A stretch of 64,000 nucleotides of DNA from Thalassospira sp. HF15 (lineage in GTDB: Bacteria; Pseudomonadota; Alphaproteobacteria; Rhodospirillales; Thalassospiraceae). The stretch spans positions 248,001 to 312,000 of the forward strand of contig NZ_JAAVKI010000005.1 in the NCBI RefSeq assembly GCF_011806525.1. Reading direction: 5' to 3'. The position numbers and the translations under genes were made by a program. The notes below the pieces were generated by a model. The model saw only the letters and a list, made by a program, of their open reading frames with translations, did not search any database and was not told the DNA's origin. Every line of letters starts with the position of its first letter. The first letter of the stretch is position 1. Shown piece by piece: positions 42,919 through 51,820 of this stretch.

Positions 42919-44841
42919 ATGACCACCCCGCAGATCATGATTCTGGCCGTACTGCTTGGCACTGTTGTGCTGTTCCTGTGGGGACGCTGGCGTCATGACA
43001 TGGTCGCCATGGCATCCCTTCTGGTCTGTGTGGTTTTGGGGCTGGTCCCGACCGGTGAAGCCTTTATCGGCTTTGGCCATCCCGCCGTGATCACGGTTGC
43101 CTGTATCCTGATCCTGTCATCCGCCCTGCAAAGGTCGGGGGCGGTCGATACGCTGTCGCGCACCGTTCTGCCGCAATCGGCGGGCCCGTTTGTCACCATG
43201 GCAGCGCTTAGCTTGCTCGCAGCCATCCTGTCTGCCTTTATGAACAATGTCGGGGCACTCGCCCTTTTGATGCCGATTGCCCTGCAAATCGCCAACAAAC
43301 AAAGCTTGCCACCCGGCAAAATCCTGATGCCGTTGGCGTTTGGTTCGATCCTTGGCGGGATGACCACCCTTATCGGGACACCGCCCAACCTGATCGTCTC
43401 GGGTTTTCGCGCCGAGGCCACCGGTTCGGGCTTTTCGATGTTTGATTACAGCCCGGTCGGGATCGCCATTGCGCTTGCCGGATTGCTGTTTGTCATTCTC
43501 CTTGGCCGCTTTCTGGTGCCAACCCGCGAACGTGCCGGTGCCGAAGGGTTTGAAACCGGGTCGTATTTGACTGAGGCCCGCATTACCGAGGGCAGCAAGT
43601 CCATCGGCATGTTCCTGCGCGAAATCAATGACGAGCTTGAAAAATCAGACGCGCAGGTGATTGGCCTGATCCGCAACGAGCGCCGCATTCCCGCACCAAG
43701 CCCCTATCGCGAACTTCAACAGGACGACATTCTCCTGATTGAAGCCGAACCCGAAGGACTGGCAAGCGCGCTTTCCGGCCTTGAACTATCCCTTGAGGCC
43801 GAACTGCGCAGCGAAGAAGCCAGTGCCGAACAAAAGGAAGAGGCCAAGGAACAGGTCCGCGCCCAAAAGGCGCAAAGGGCGGCTGAAAAATCCGGCGACG
43901 CGCCAAAAGGCAGTGGCGATAAGGATGACACGTCAAAGTCGGACAAAAAGGAGCCTGATGCGGAAAAACGCGCGCTTCAGTCCGACGACATCTCGTTGAT
44001 AGAGGTTGTGGTCCTGCCGAACGCATCCTTCATCGGGCGATCTGCCGCCGATATCCGCATTCGCAGTCGCTACGGCATTAACCTGCTCGCCCTGTCGCGG
44101 CAGGGACAACGTTCGATGTCACGCTTGCGAACCATGAAAATGCAGGCGGGCGATGTGCTCTTGATGCAGGGATCCCCCGCAGCCGTCAGCGAATTCGCCA
44201 ATCGTCTAGGCTGCGCCCCCCTGGCAGAGCGCGAACTTCACCTTGGCGACAAGACCCAGGCGCTCAAGGCCAGCGCGATCATGGCAATCGCCATCGCGCT
44301 TGCCGCCTTTGGCATCGTTCCGGCTGCTGTGTCGTTTGCGATGGGCGTGTTGGCATCTCTGCTGGTGGGCGTGGTATCCACACGCACCCTTTATGATGCC
44401 ATTGACTGGCCGGTGATCGTCTTGCTTGCGGCCCTGATCCCGGTTGCCAACGCGATGGAAAGTACCGGCAGTGCGGATCTGATTGCGCGTTTCCTGCTTG
44501 AATCCGTCGCACAGGGAAGCCCGCCAATCGCCCTTGCCCTGATCCTTGTTGTCACCATGACGCTATCGGATTTCATGAACAATGCCGCCACCGCGGCTGT
44601 GATGTGCCCAATTGCGATTGGCAGTGCCGCCCAACTGGGTGCCAGTTCCGACCCGTTCCTGATGGCGGTCGCGATTGGCGCATCCTGCGCCTTCCTGACC
44701 CCGATTGGCCATCAGAACAACACCCTCATCCTCGGCCCCGGCGGCTTCCGATTCAGCGACTATTGGCGGCTTGGCCTTCCGATTGAAATCATCGTGGTTG
44801 CAGTTGGCGTGCCTATGCTGCTTTGGGTCTGGCCATTATGA
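42919..44841 (+). CDS. SLC13-family permease with two RCK_C (TrkA-C) domains
   Basis: A 640-residue inner-membrane transporter of the divalent anion:Na+ symporter superfamily. Membrane helices fill residues 1-200 and 445-640; both halves have the conserved FMNN motif (AFMNNVGALALLMP and DFMNNAATAAVMCPIA) and GTPPNLIVSGF follows the first. Between the halves are two cytoplasmic RCK_C domains (about 215-285 and 358-430) joined by an unusually long, charged linker (about 293-357). The substrate could be sulfate, dicarboxylate or another anion. Its last 79 bases occur again, diverged, at 45471-45549. Confidence 0.9.
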   Translation: MTTPQIMILAVLLGTVVLFLWGRWRHDMVAMASLLVCVVLGLVPTGEAFIGFGHPAVITVACILILSSALQRSGAVDTLSRTVLPQSAGPFVTMAALSLLAAILSAFMNNVGALALLMPIALQIANKQSLPPGKILMPLAFGSILGGMTTLIGTPPNLIVSGFRAEATGSGFSMFDYSPVGIAIALAGLLFVILLGRFLVPTRERAGAEGFETGSYLTEARITEGSKSIGMFLREINDELEKSDAQVIGLIRNERRIPAPSPYRELQQDDILLIEAEPEGLASALSGLELSLEAELRSEEASAEQKEEAKEQVRAQKAQRAAEKSGDAPKGSGDKDDTSKSDKKEPDAEKRALQSDDISLIEVVVLPNASFIGRSAADIRIRSRYGINLLALSRQGQRSMSRLRTMKMQAGDVLLMQGSPAAVSEFANRLGCAPLAERELHLGDKTQALKASAIMAIAIALAAFGIVPAAVSFAMGVLASLLVGVVSTRTLYDAIDWPVIVLLAALIPVANAMESTGSADLIARFLLESVAQGSPPIALALILVVTMTLSDFMNNAATAAVMCPIAIGSAAQLGASSDPFLMAVAIGASCAFLTPIGHQNNTLILGPGGFRFSDYWRLGLPIEIIVVAVGVPMLLWVWPL

Positions 44842-44888
44842 GGTAGAACTCATCGCAGCTATTCGGGCGCCACCCAAATTGATGCCAG

Positions 44889-45338
44889 TTATTGAAATTT
44901 CTTCGCTGCTTGAAGAACCGCTGACTGAATTCGCGGCATTGTGCTCGCCATGTAAACCGGCATCTTTTTCACAATTGAAACACCCTCAGGCGATCCATAA
45001 AAATCTGCAAGAGCGTTCAATTCATTAGTCGTAAAATGCTCAGTCATTGAAGTCACGATCAAGCTCTCAAGCTTCTGCATATCTAGTGCTTGTGACATAA
45101 ATTGAATGAACTCCTGCCGCTTATCTTCAGGAACAGTCAATGCAATCTGCCCCACCGTTTCATTCATCATCTGTGGCAAATTAAAGATTTTTGCATACCG
45201 CTCAGCAGCTTCCAATTTCGCTTCTGATGTATCCTGCGCAAACGTAGGGTTAGATAAAGCGACCACAGTCAGAAAAGCCAAGAGCAGAGCGAGCCCCTTT
45301 AGACCAGAATAACAAATTCTTTCTCTTAAAATTTTCAT
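44889..45338 (-). CDS. DUF2059 domain-containing exported protein
   Basis: A 149-residue protein with a signal peptide (LLLAFLTVVALSNPTFAQ, cleaved near residue 35). The mature part is helical, with FTTNELNALADFYGSPEGVSIV and KKMPVYM, which fit the DUF2059 pattern. Function unknown; likely periplasmic. GGAGG lies in front of the ATG at 45338. Its base composition is clearly lower in GC than its neighbours, and it is flanked by two copies of the SLC13 gene end, so it is probably acquired. Confidence 0.82.
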   Translation of the reverse strand: MKILRERICYSGLKGLALLLAFLTVVALSNPTFAQDTSEAKLEAAERYAKIFNLPQMMNETVGQIALTVPEDKRQEFIQFMSQALDMQKLESLIVTSMTEHFTTNELNALADFYGSPEGVSIVKKMPVYMASTMPRIQSAVLQAAKKFQ

Positions 45339-45470
45339 ACTTTCCTCCATAGATTTAATGTTGCTCAGCTCGGCACGAGATTACCGCCTTATAGTCGCGA
45401 CTTAACCAGCTTACATCCCTTTATAGTGAAATCCCAATAGCCCAATTGAACAGCTCAGTCCTTATCGAAC

Positions 45471-45549
45471 TTGGTGGCCTAGTCTACCGATTGAAATCAT
45501 CGTCGTCGCCGTCGGGGTGCAGATGATTCTATGGGTTTGGCCACTTTAG
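45471..45549 (+). pseudogene. Remnant of a second SLC13-type gene (3' end only)
   Basis: These 79 bases align without gaps to the final 79 bases of the SLC13 gene (44763-44841). By hand count 59 of 79 are identical. The in-frame translation LPIEIIVVAVGVQMILWVWPL and a stop match the real C-terminus except at three residues, and most DNA changes in the coding part are silent. The copy has no start and ends with TAG instead of TGA. It overlaps the end of the LysR gene in antisense by 21 bp. Confidence 0.85.
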
Positions 45550-46500
45550 TTTGTCACGGTCGCTTTCATCGACGACCCATGAAACGAACTTTGCGGCGTA
45601 GCTTTCTGAACCGCCATCACCCCCACGGGCTCTGATGGCGAAGTAGCCATATCCGTTGCGATAGCTGCGTCCGAATGGCTCGACAAGGATGCCAGCGCTC
45701 AGCGCCTCTGTTACCAATGGCCTTCCCACGAGTGCCATGCCCTGTCCGGCAATTGCCGCCTGAACGACAGCATTGTAATCGTTAAACCGCGCACCACCGC
45801 CAAGCGGTAAATCCGGTCCACCGACAAGGCGCAACCATCGTCGCCAACTGACCTGAATTTGCGCTGACTGCGTCCAGTCAAAATGCAGCAAGGGAAACTC
45901 GGCAAGCCGGGCAACATCAAGCGGACGGTTCTGATCGGGGATCAATGAAGGACTGCAAACGGCAATGGTTTCATCTTCGAAAAACCTGATCGCATTCAGA
46001 TCGTCGCCAACGTCGTGTGTATAACGTAACGCGACATCCGTATGCCCATGCGCCACATCGGCAAAACGCGTTGTTGAATCAAGAAGAATATCGATCTCGG
46101 GATTGTCCGCCTGAAACCGGCCAAGCCGCCCCACAAGCCAGACCTGCGCAAAGGACGGATCAACCGAAATTCTCAGTTGGTGCCGTCCATCATATTCCCG
46201 AATTTTGCGCACCCCGGCGCTAAGATTTTGAAATGCGACATGAAGCTCGGCCAGACCTGCTTCGGCGGCTTGGGTGATGGCGACGTTTCGACCGTCGCGA
46301 ATAACCAGATCCTGACCAATCACGTCTTCCAAACCACGTACCAACTGATGAACGGCCGCCGGACTGACACCGAGTTCCTCTGCCGCCAGTTGGAAGCTTC
46401 CGTGTCGGGCCACAGTTTCCAAGGCGCGGATGGATTTAAGGGATGGCAACCACCCTGTTGCCTCAGACTTTAGTTTTTCTGAATTCATATCGCATTTCAA
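45529..46500 (-). CDS. LysR-family transcriptional regulator (GcvA-like)
   Basis: A 323-residue regulator. The helix-turn-helix is RALETVARHGSFQLAAEELGVSPAAVHQLVR (about residues 25-55, in parts), followed by the effector-binding domain with VDPSFAQVWLVGRLGRFQ and GQGMALVGRPLV. It resembles GcvA/AmpR-type members. It is divergent from a DMT-family exporter gene, which it probably controls. Its stop lies inside the SLC13 remnant on the opposite strand. Confidence 0.9.
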   Translation of the reverse strand: MKCDMNSEKLKSEATGWLPSLKSIRALETVARHGSFQLAAEELGVSPAAVHQLVRGLEDVIGQDLVIRDGRNVAITQAAEAGLAELHVAFQNLSAGVRKIREYDGRHQLRISVDPSFAQVWLVGRLGRFQADNPEIDILLDSTTRFADVAHGHTDVALRYTHDVGDDLNAIRFFEDETIAVCSPSLIPDQNRPLDVARLAEFPLLHFDWTQSAQIQVSWRRWLRLVGGPDLPLGGGARFNDYNAVVQAAIAGQGMALVGRPLVTEALSAGILVEPFGRSYRNGYGYFAIRARGGDGGSESYAAKFVSWVVDESDRDKLKWPNP

Positions 46501-46584
46501 ATGACTGGCTTCTATTCAAATCCTGCAAGAACATTGGATCAGAATATCCACAGCTCGACAATCACAACTTAATAGAACTTAAAC

Positions 46585-47469
46585 GTGAAACATAAACATC
46601 TGCTTCTGGCGACCCTGATGTCGGTGATTTTTGGCATGGGCTGGGTTCTGGCCAAGTCCACACTCGACTACTTCCCGCCCATCCTTTTGGCGGCATTTCG
46701 CTTTGGGGTCGCGGCCATTGTCTTGATCTGGTTTGTCAAACCGCCATACGGCCAGATGCGCAACATCATGATCATTTCGGTTCTGGCGATTACGGTGCCC
46801 TACGCCATGATCTATATGGGCCTAAAGGACCTTGATGCGTCGACAACCATTCTTCTGGTCCAACTCGAAGCGCCGGTTCTGATTATGCTCGGTGCGATTA
46901 TGCTTGGAGAAATGCCGGGCTACCGAAAAGCCATCGGAACCATGATCGCCTTTTCTGGCATCGTTCTGATCGCTGGTGATCCGCAAATTCGAACCAACAT
47001 TATCGCGGTTGCCTGGGTCTTGGGCAGCATCCTGACATGGGCTGTCGGGCAGATCAAAATCCGCAAACTGGGCGAAACAGGCGGATTGCGCAATCTGGCC
47101 TGGATATCTGCCTTTGCATCCCCGCAACTGCTTTTAATCTCTGCATTTTTCGAAAAGGATCAGATCGACTTGATCGTTAATGCTGCGCCAACGATCTGGG
47201 TAACAGTGATCTACCTTGGCACGGTCATGACTGCCGGTGGTATTGGCATCTGGTATCACCTGATCGGGAAATACCCGGTGGCATTTGTCAGTCCGTTTTT
47301 GTTGCTCGTACCTGTCACCACAATCCTTGGCGGGGTTTTATGGCTTGATGAGGATCTGACGCGGATGTCGCTGATTGGCGGTGCTGTCGTCATTGCAGGC
47401 GTCGCGCTTGTCATTGTTGAACGCCCGACAGCATTCACTCCATATAACGCGGGCATCACCGACAAATAG
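46585..47469 (+). CDS. EamA/DMT-family transporter
   Basis: A 294-residue inner-membrane protein with about ten helices in two EamA repeats. Typical elements are FGMGWVLAKSTLDYFPPILLAAFRF in two parts at the N-terminus, STTILLVQLEAPVLIMLGA and the repeat ending FVSPFLLLVPVTTILGG. Such proteins export amino acids or other metabolites. The start codon is GTG with no strong ribosome binding site. Divergent from the LysR gene with an 84-bp gap. Confidence 0.9.
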   Translation: MKHKHLLLATLMSVIFGMGWVLAKSTLDYFPPILLAAFRFGVAAIVLIWFVKPPYGQMRNIMIISVLAITVPYAMIYMGLKDLDASTTILLVQLEAPVLIMLGAIMLGEMPGYRKAIGTMIAFSGIVLIAGDPQIRTNIIAVAWVLGSILTWAVGQIKIRKLGETGGLRNLAWISAFASPQLLLISAFFEKDQIDLIVNAAPTIWVTVIYLGTVMTAGGIGIWYHLIGKYPVAFVSPFLLLVPVTTILGGVLWLDEDLTRMSLIGGAVVIAGVALVIVERPTAFTPYNAGITDK

Positions 47470-47485
47470 CATTACACGACAAGAA

Positions 47486-47510
47486 AAAGGGCAGCCAATG
47501 GCTGCCCTTT
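47486..47510. terminator. Terminator hairpin between convergent genes
   Basis: AAAGGGCAGCCA (47486-47497) pairs with TGGCTGCCCTTT (47499-47510). A further A-run precedes the stem, so it fits the minus strand (folD end) better than the plus strand. Confidence 0.8.
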
Positions 47511-47534
47511 GCAATTTCGATATGGTCGCGCTGC

Positions 47535-48434
47535 TTAACTGTCAAAACCAAGGTTCGGCACCGCAACGCCATTTGCACGGCAGGCGGAAATCAGGGTGTT
47601 GTTCAGCAAACATGCAATGGTCATCGGGCCAACCCCGCCCGGAACCGGGGTAATCGCACCGGCAACCTTGGAGGCGGTTTCAAACTCGACATCGCCGACC
47701 AGCTTGGTCTTGCCGTTTTCACCGTCAATGCGGTTAATGCCGACATCAATCACGGTCGCCCCAGGCGCAATCCAGTCACCCTTGACCATGTTCGGGCGAC
47801 CAACAGCGGCAACGACGATATCGGCACGGCGGACTTCTTCAGGAAGGTCGCGGGTGCGTGAATGCGCAATCGTCACCGTGCAGCTTTCCTTCAGCAAAAG
47901 CTGCGCCATCGGCTTGCCGACGATGTTCGAACGACCGACCACGACCGCACGTTTGCCCGACAGATCGCCGAGCGTGTCTTTCAGCAACATCAGGCAGCCA
48001 TACGGCGTGCAGGGCGCGAAACCTTCGCCGCCCGTCGCCAGTGCACCGGCATTGACCACGTGGAAGCCATCAACATCCTTGGCCGGATCGATGGCAGCCA
48101 GAATGGCCTGTTCGTCAATGTGTTTGGGTACAGGAAGCTGACACAGGATGCCATGGACATTTTCATCAGCATTAAGCTTGGCGATCAGCGCGAGAAGATC
48201 TTCCTCGCTGGTGTCGACCGGAAGCTTGTGCTCATAGGAATTCATGCCGCATTCAAGGGTCTGTTTGCCCTTGTTGCGCACATAGACCTGACTGGCCGGG
48301 TCCTCGCCGACCAGAATGACGGCCAGACCCGGGGTTACGTCATGTTCGGATTTAAGCTTCGATACTTCGGCAGTGATGTCTTCGCGCAATTTGGCCGCGA
48401 AGGCCTTGCCGTCGATGATTTTTGCGTCACTCAT
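47535..48434 (-). CDS. folD: Bifunctional methylenetetrahydrofolate dehydrogenase/cyclohydrolase
   Basis: A 299-residue enzyme of one-carbon metabolism that makes 10-formyl-THF from methylene-THF with NADP. Signatures are [15 protein letters not shown] (catalytic Lys), [40 protein letters not shown] and [15 protein letters not shown]. Length is normal. It overlaps the DUF167 gene by 4 bp and ends the yggT-yggU-folD cluster. Confidence 0.97.
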   Translation of the reverse strand: MSDAKIIDGKAFAAKLREDITAEVSKLKSEHDVTPGLAVILVGEDPASQVYVRNKGKQTLECGMNSYEHKLPVDTSEEDLLALIAKLNADENVHGILCQLPVPKHIDEQAILAAIDPAKDVDGFHVVNAGALATGGEGFAPCTPYGCLMLLKDTLGDLSGKRAVVVGRSNIVGKPMAQLLLKESCTVTIAHSRTRDLPEEVRRADIVVAAVGRPNMVKGDWIAPGATVIDVGINRIDGENGKTKLVGDVEFETASKVAGAITPVPGGVGPMTIACLLNNTLISACRANGVAVPNLGFDS

Positions 48435-48763
48435 ATGTCTGTCCGCCCCGTGAGTTGGGATATTTTCGCCATCAGCTCTTCGGGATTTCCCTCGATCAGC
48501 AGCGTTTTGGTGCGATCGGTTTGCCCGGAAACAATCCTGACCGACGATTTAGGACATTTGGCCGCTTTTGCCAAAAGTTTTATCAGCGCCTGATTGGCCT
48601 TGCCGTTTTCCGGCACGGCCGTCACCGACACCTTTAGCTGCTCCTGCCCGTTGGCATCGACCATGACATCCCCGATCGCGTTGCGCGATGCCTTTGGCGT
48701 CAGCCTGACAAACAGTCGAACCCCTGATGGCTCGGACCGTAACACGGGCAATTGATCAGACAT
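48431..48763 (-). CDS. DUF167 family protein (YggU-like)
   Basis: A 110-residue protein with the family pattern [13 protein letters not shown] and [23 protein letters not shown] followed by [18 protein letters not shown]. The fold is known from structures, but the role is not. It lies 50 bp after the YggT gene and overlaps folD by 4 bp, an arrangement common in Alphaproteobacteria. Confidence 0.92.
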   Translation of the reverse strand: MSDQLPVLRSEPSGVRLFVRLTPKASRNAIGDVMVDANGQEQLKVSVTAVPENGKANQALIKLLAKAAKCPKSSVRIVSGQTDRTKTLLIEGNPEELMAKISQLTGRTDI

Positions 48764-48813
48764 TGTCTAAATGAGACAATTTAATAGGTGAAATGAGACA
48801 TTCGGGTCAGGAC

Positions 48814-49110
48814 CTAAAAGCCGACCAGCGCCATCCGGACATCGGTCTGGATCAGCATATTGGCAAATTGCAGGACCAGGATCAGGATGATCGGCGAGAT
48901 ATCAATGCCACCAAGATCGGGCATGATCCGCCGGATCGGGCGCAATGCCGGTTCGGTGACACGATAGAGGAAATCACCGACCATATAGACGAACCGGTTG
49001 CTGGTATTGATGACGTTGAACGCCACAAGCCATGACAGGATTGCAGATGCAATCAGCATGAAAATGTAGATACCCACCACAGTGTCAATCAGCCAGAAAA
49101 TCGCCAGCAT
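48814..49110 (-). CDS. YggT family membrane protein
   Basis: A 98-residue protein with two hydrophobic segments (about residues 5-30 and 68-92). [19 protein letters not shown] and [27 protein letters not shown] (in parts) are the YggT signature. Linked in other bacteria to turgor or cell-division functions. First gene of the yggT-yggU-folD cluster. The 278-bp gap to the next plus-strand gene contains no other gene. Confidence 0.93.
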   Translation of the reverse strand: MLAIFWLIDTVVGIYIFMLIASAILSWLVAFNVINTSNRFVYMVGDFLYRVTEPALRPIRRIMPDLGGIDISPIILILVLQFANMLIQTDVRMALVGF

Positions 49111-49388
49111 CGCCGCTCCTTACAATCGCCGGGCGCACAGATGCTTTGGGCCCGGAAAGATGTTTGCACGCAGCAAAACCTAGTCGGCAATTGCGCCCAA
49201 CGCAAGCTCAGAGCGTTGATTTTGGTGCAATTCGTGCCAAGTTTTCATCGCTTTGTGATCATGCTCACCAACCGGCTTGCCAAATGCCCTGCCAGAAACT
49301 GTCAGGAGATGTCAGTCCCACCCGGATTACAGCTTGCGAGGCGGGATGCTTCAACGCCAGAATGCCCGCGCCAGAAGGAGGAATTCGC

Positions 49389-49973
49389 ATGCAAAATACC
49401 GATCATTCGCGCTGTGGCTGGGCACTGACCCACGCCGACAAACCGTTCTATGTCGAATACCATGACAGCGAATGGGGTGTTCCGGTGCATGATGACCGGC
49501 ATTTCTTTGAAATGCTGATCCTTGAAGGCGCGCAGGCGGGTTTGAGCTGGCTGACCATTCTGGCACGGCGTGACACCTATCGGGCGGCTTATGACAATTT
49601 TGATGTCAACAAGGTCGCGGCCTACGATGATGCCAAGAAAGAAGCCCTTCTGGCCGATCCGGGGATTATTCGAAATAAATTAAAAGTCGCGGCGTCTATT
49701 CAAAATGCGCAAACATTCCTCAATATCCAGAAAGAGTTCGGAAGCTTCGATTCCTATATCTGGTCATTTGTAGGAGGAAAGCCGGTGATCAATCACTGGA
49801 AGGCCATGTCGGACGTGCCGGTTTCGACCGAACTCAGTGACAAGATTTCCAAGGATCTGAAAAAACGCGGCATGAAATTCGTCGGTACCACGATCATCTA
49901 TTCCTTCCTGCAGGCCACCGGGATCGTCATGGACCACACCAGCGATTGTTACCGTTATGCCGAGCTTTCCTGA
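49389..49973 (+). CDS. tag: DNA-3-methyladenine glycosylase I
   Basis: A 194-residue repair enzyme that removes 3-methyladenine. The N-terminal CGWALTHADKPFYVEYHDSE carries zinc ligands Cys9 and His25, and the C-terminal MDHTSDCYRY carries the other His and Cys. LILEGAQAGLSWLTIL is the family motif with the catalytic Glu. AAGGAGG precedes the ATG at 49389. Its last 19 bp overlap the convergent LacI-type gene. Confidence 0.96.
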   Translation: MQNTDHSRCGWALTHADKPFYVEYHDSEWGVPVHDDRHFFEMLILEGAQAGLSWLTILARRDTYRAAYDNFDVNKVAAYDDAKKEALLADPGIIRNKLKVAASIQNAQTFLNIQKEFGSFDSYIWSFVGGKPVINHWKAMSDVPVSTELSDKISKDLKKRGMKFVGTTIIYSFLQATGIVMDHTSDCYRYAELS

Positions 49974-51007
49974 GAGGAGCCACGTAACAACAGGCTGGTT
50001 TCAAGGGTAACGGTTTTACCCGGTTTATCTGATAATGCCATTTCGGCGGCCAGCCGACCCTTTTCAACCGAATCCTGATGCATGGTGGTAAGCGGCGGGT
50101 CGGTGCGTTCGCCAGCGGGAATGCCATCAATACCAATGACCTTAAGATCAGCCGGCACCTTGCGCCCGATCGCGCGTGCGGCATCAATTGCACCGATGGC
50201 AATCACATCCGACATCGCCAGAATACCGTCAATTTCCGGGTGGTCTGAGAGAAGTTCGGTCGTCATTCTGGCACTGTGATCGGACTGATTGTCGCATTCG
50301 ATATGCACGACATCACTTGCCTTAATGCCGGCGGCCTCAAGGGCCGCGTGATAGCCAGCCAAGCGTTCACGGACCACACGATGGCTGGCCGCCCCCAGAC
50401 GGTTGGGGGTCATCGGGCCGAAATGGTCATGCTCGGTCGCCTGTAGTGACAGAATGGCGAACTTCGAGGCCCCGCAATCAAGCAAATGCTGCGCAGCATT
50501 TTTTGCTGCAGAAAAGTCATCAAGCACCACCGTGCCGGCCGCCCCGGCAATGTCGGTATCGATGCTGATCAGGGGCTGATTGCGGCGCTGAATGGCTTTG
50601 ATGATGTCGTTATTATCGGAATAGCAATGTACCAGAAAGGCATCGACCGCAGCATTGTTGACGGCTGTGATCGCCTGTTCGGGGTTCTCGGCGGAAATGA
50701 TCATGACATTGACAGCATGGCGCGCGCATTCACGCCCGATCCCGCGCAGCAATTCAATCGCCACCGGATCGGTAAAGGCATATTCAAGATTATCCGGAAA
50801 GACCACGCCCAGCGCCCCCGCCTTGCCGGTACGTAGCATCCGCGCCATGACATGCGGCCCACGATAGCCAAGTTCACGCGCGGCTTCAAAAATGCGTTCA
50901 CGTACTTCCGGGCGGACCAGATCGGGCTTGCCAAAGGCATTGGAGGCTGTTCCTTGCGAAACCCCGGCCGCCTTGGCGACATCCAGAAGTTTTACGCGTT
51001 TTGCCAT
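49955..51007 (-). CDS. LacI-family transcriptional regulator
   Basis: A 350-residue regulator. Helix-turn-helix KLLDVAKAAGVSQGTASNAF at residues 6-25, hinge helix MARMLRTGKAG, and a periplasmic-binding-protein-like effector domain (GALGVVFPDN, VDAFLVHCYSDN, GIDGIPAGERTDPPLTTMHQD). The effector is probably a sugar or nucleoside. No sugar genes are adjacent, so its targets are elsewhere or it acts globally. I used the ATG at 51007, where the HTH starts at the normal distance. Confidence 0.93.
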   Translation of the reverse strand: MAKRVKLLDVAKAAGVSQGTASNAFGKPDLVRPEVRERIFEAARELGYRGPHVMARMLRTGKAGALGVVFPDNLEYAFTDPVAIELLRGIGRECARHAVNVMIISAENPEQAITAVNNAAVDAFLVHCYSDNNDIIKAIQRRNQPLISIDTDIAGAAGTVVLDDFSAAKNAAQHLLDCGASKFAILSLQATEHDHFGPMTPNRLGAASHRVVRERLAGYHAALEAAGIKASDVVHIECDNQSDHSARMTTELLSDHPEIDGILAMSDVIAIGAIDAARAIGRKVPADLKVIGIDGIPAGERTDPPLTTMHQDSVEKGRLAAEMALSDKPGKTVTLETSLLLRGSSQESSA

Positions 51008-51113
51008 GCGTACCCTATCCTCAAAACCGTCATTATCCGCTTGATTTGGTGACACTATAGCCAGAAGCAGGGGCGCACGGCCAGAAGACATTGCCGCACG
51101 TTGACCAAGCGCC

Positions 51114-51725
51114 CTATCGGCTTTCCGGGCGGGTGTTGCGGAAGGTCAGGTTAATTCGCGGGCCAACCTGCCGGGCGGTCTTTGGCAATTGATGCAGCCA
51201 GCAATGCTGTGTTGCCCCTGACATGATCAGAGCCGAGTTATGCGGCAGATCTATACTGACGCGATCACCGGTTTTCTTGTGGCGAAAATGAAACCGGCGT
51301 TCCTGCCCGAAAGTCAGGCTGGCAATCACCGGATTTTCGCCCAGAACGTCCTCGTCATCGGCATGCCATGAAACGCTGTCGCGTCCGTCTCGATATTGGT
51401 TCAGCAGGACGGTGTTAAAGGATGCGCCCGCGAGTTCTTCGGCAAGTACCCTCAACGGTGCGACGATAGAGGGAAACGGGCTTGCCGGGTGATAAACCCC
51501 GCTATAGCGATAGGCGACCTCGCCATACCATGCGGTCAGGCGCGGGACCGGGATTTCCTTGCCATGAATTCTGGCGGTTTCCTGCTGCCAGACAATGTTG
51601 CTTTGAAGCCGGGCAAAGGTCTTGTCGGCTTCATCCTCGTCCATGATGTCACGCAGCAACAGCACTTCGCCATCAAAGGGCAAAAGGTTGCGTGGTGGTT
51701 CATTGGCAAACAGATCGCCGGTCAT
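51114..51725 (-). CDS. alkB: Alpha-ketoglutarate-dependent dioxygenase AlkB
   Basis: A 203-residue Fe(II)/2-oxoglutarate dioxygenase that reverses methylation of DNA bases. Iron ligands are His121 and Asp123 in SWHADDED and probably His178 in CWLHQ. 2-oxoglutarate binding uses Arg190 and Arg196 in GPRINLTFR. It resembles the ABH2-like branch (RLTAWYGEVAYRYSG). With tag nearby it gives a small alkylation-repair neighbourhood. It lies 106 bp upstream of the LacI gene on the same strand. Confidence 0.93.
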   Translation of the reverse strand: MTGDLFANEPPRNLLPFDGEVLLLRDIMDEDEADKTFARLQSNIVWQQETARIHGKEIPVPRLTAWYGEVAYRYSGVYHPASPFPSIVAPLRVLAEELAGASFNTVLLNQYRDGRDSVSWHADDEDVLGENPVIASLTFGQERRFHFRHKKTGDRVSIDLPHNSALIMSGATQHCWLHQLPKTARQVGPRINLTFRNTRPESR

Positions 51726-51820
51726 GGTTTTCCCCGGAATTCAGATTGCCAAAGACCTAGGATGAAAGATCAGGAAACTCAAGCCACAGTTCGCTGATAT
51801 ATGCGTTTTTGCGCAGGGTT

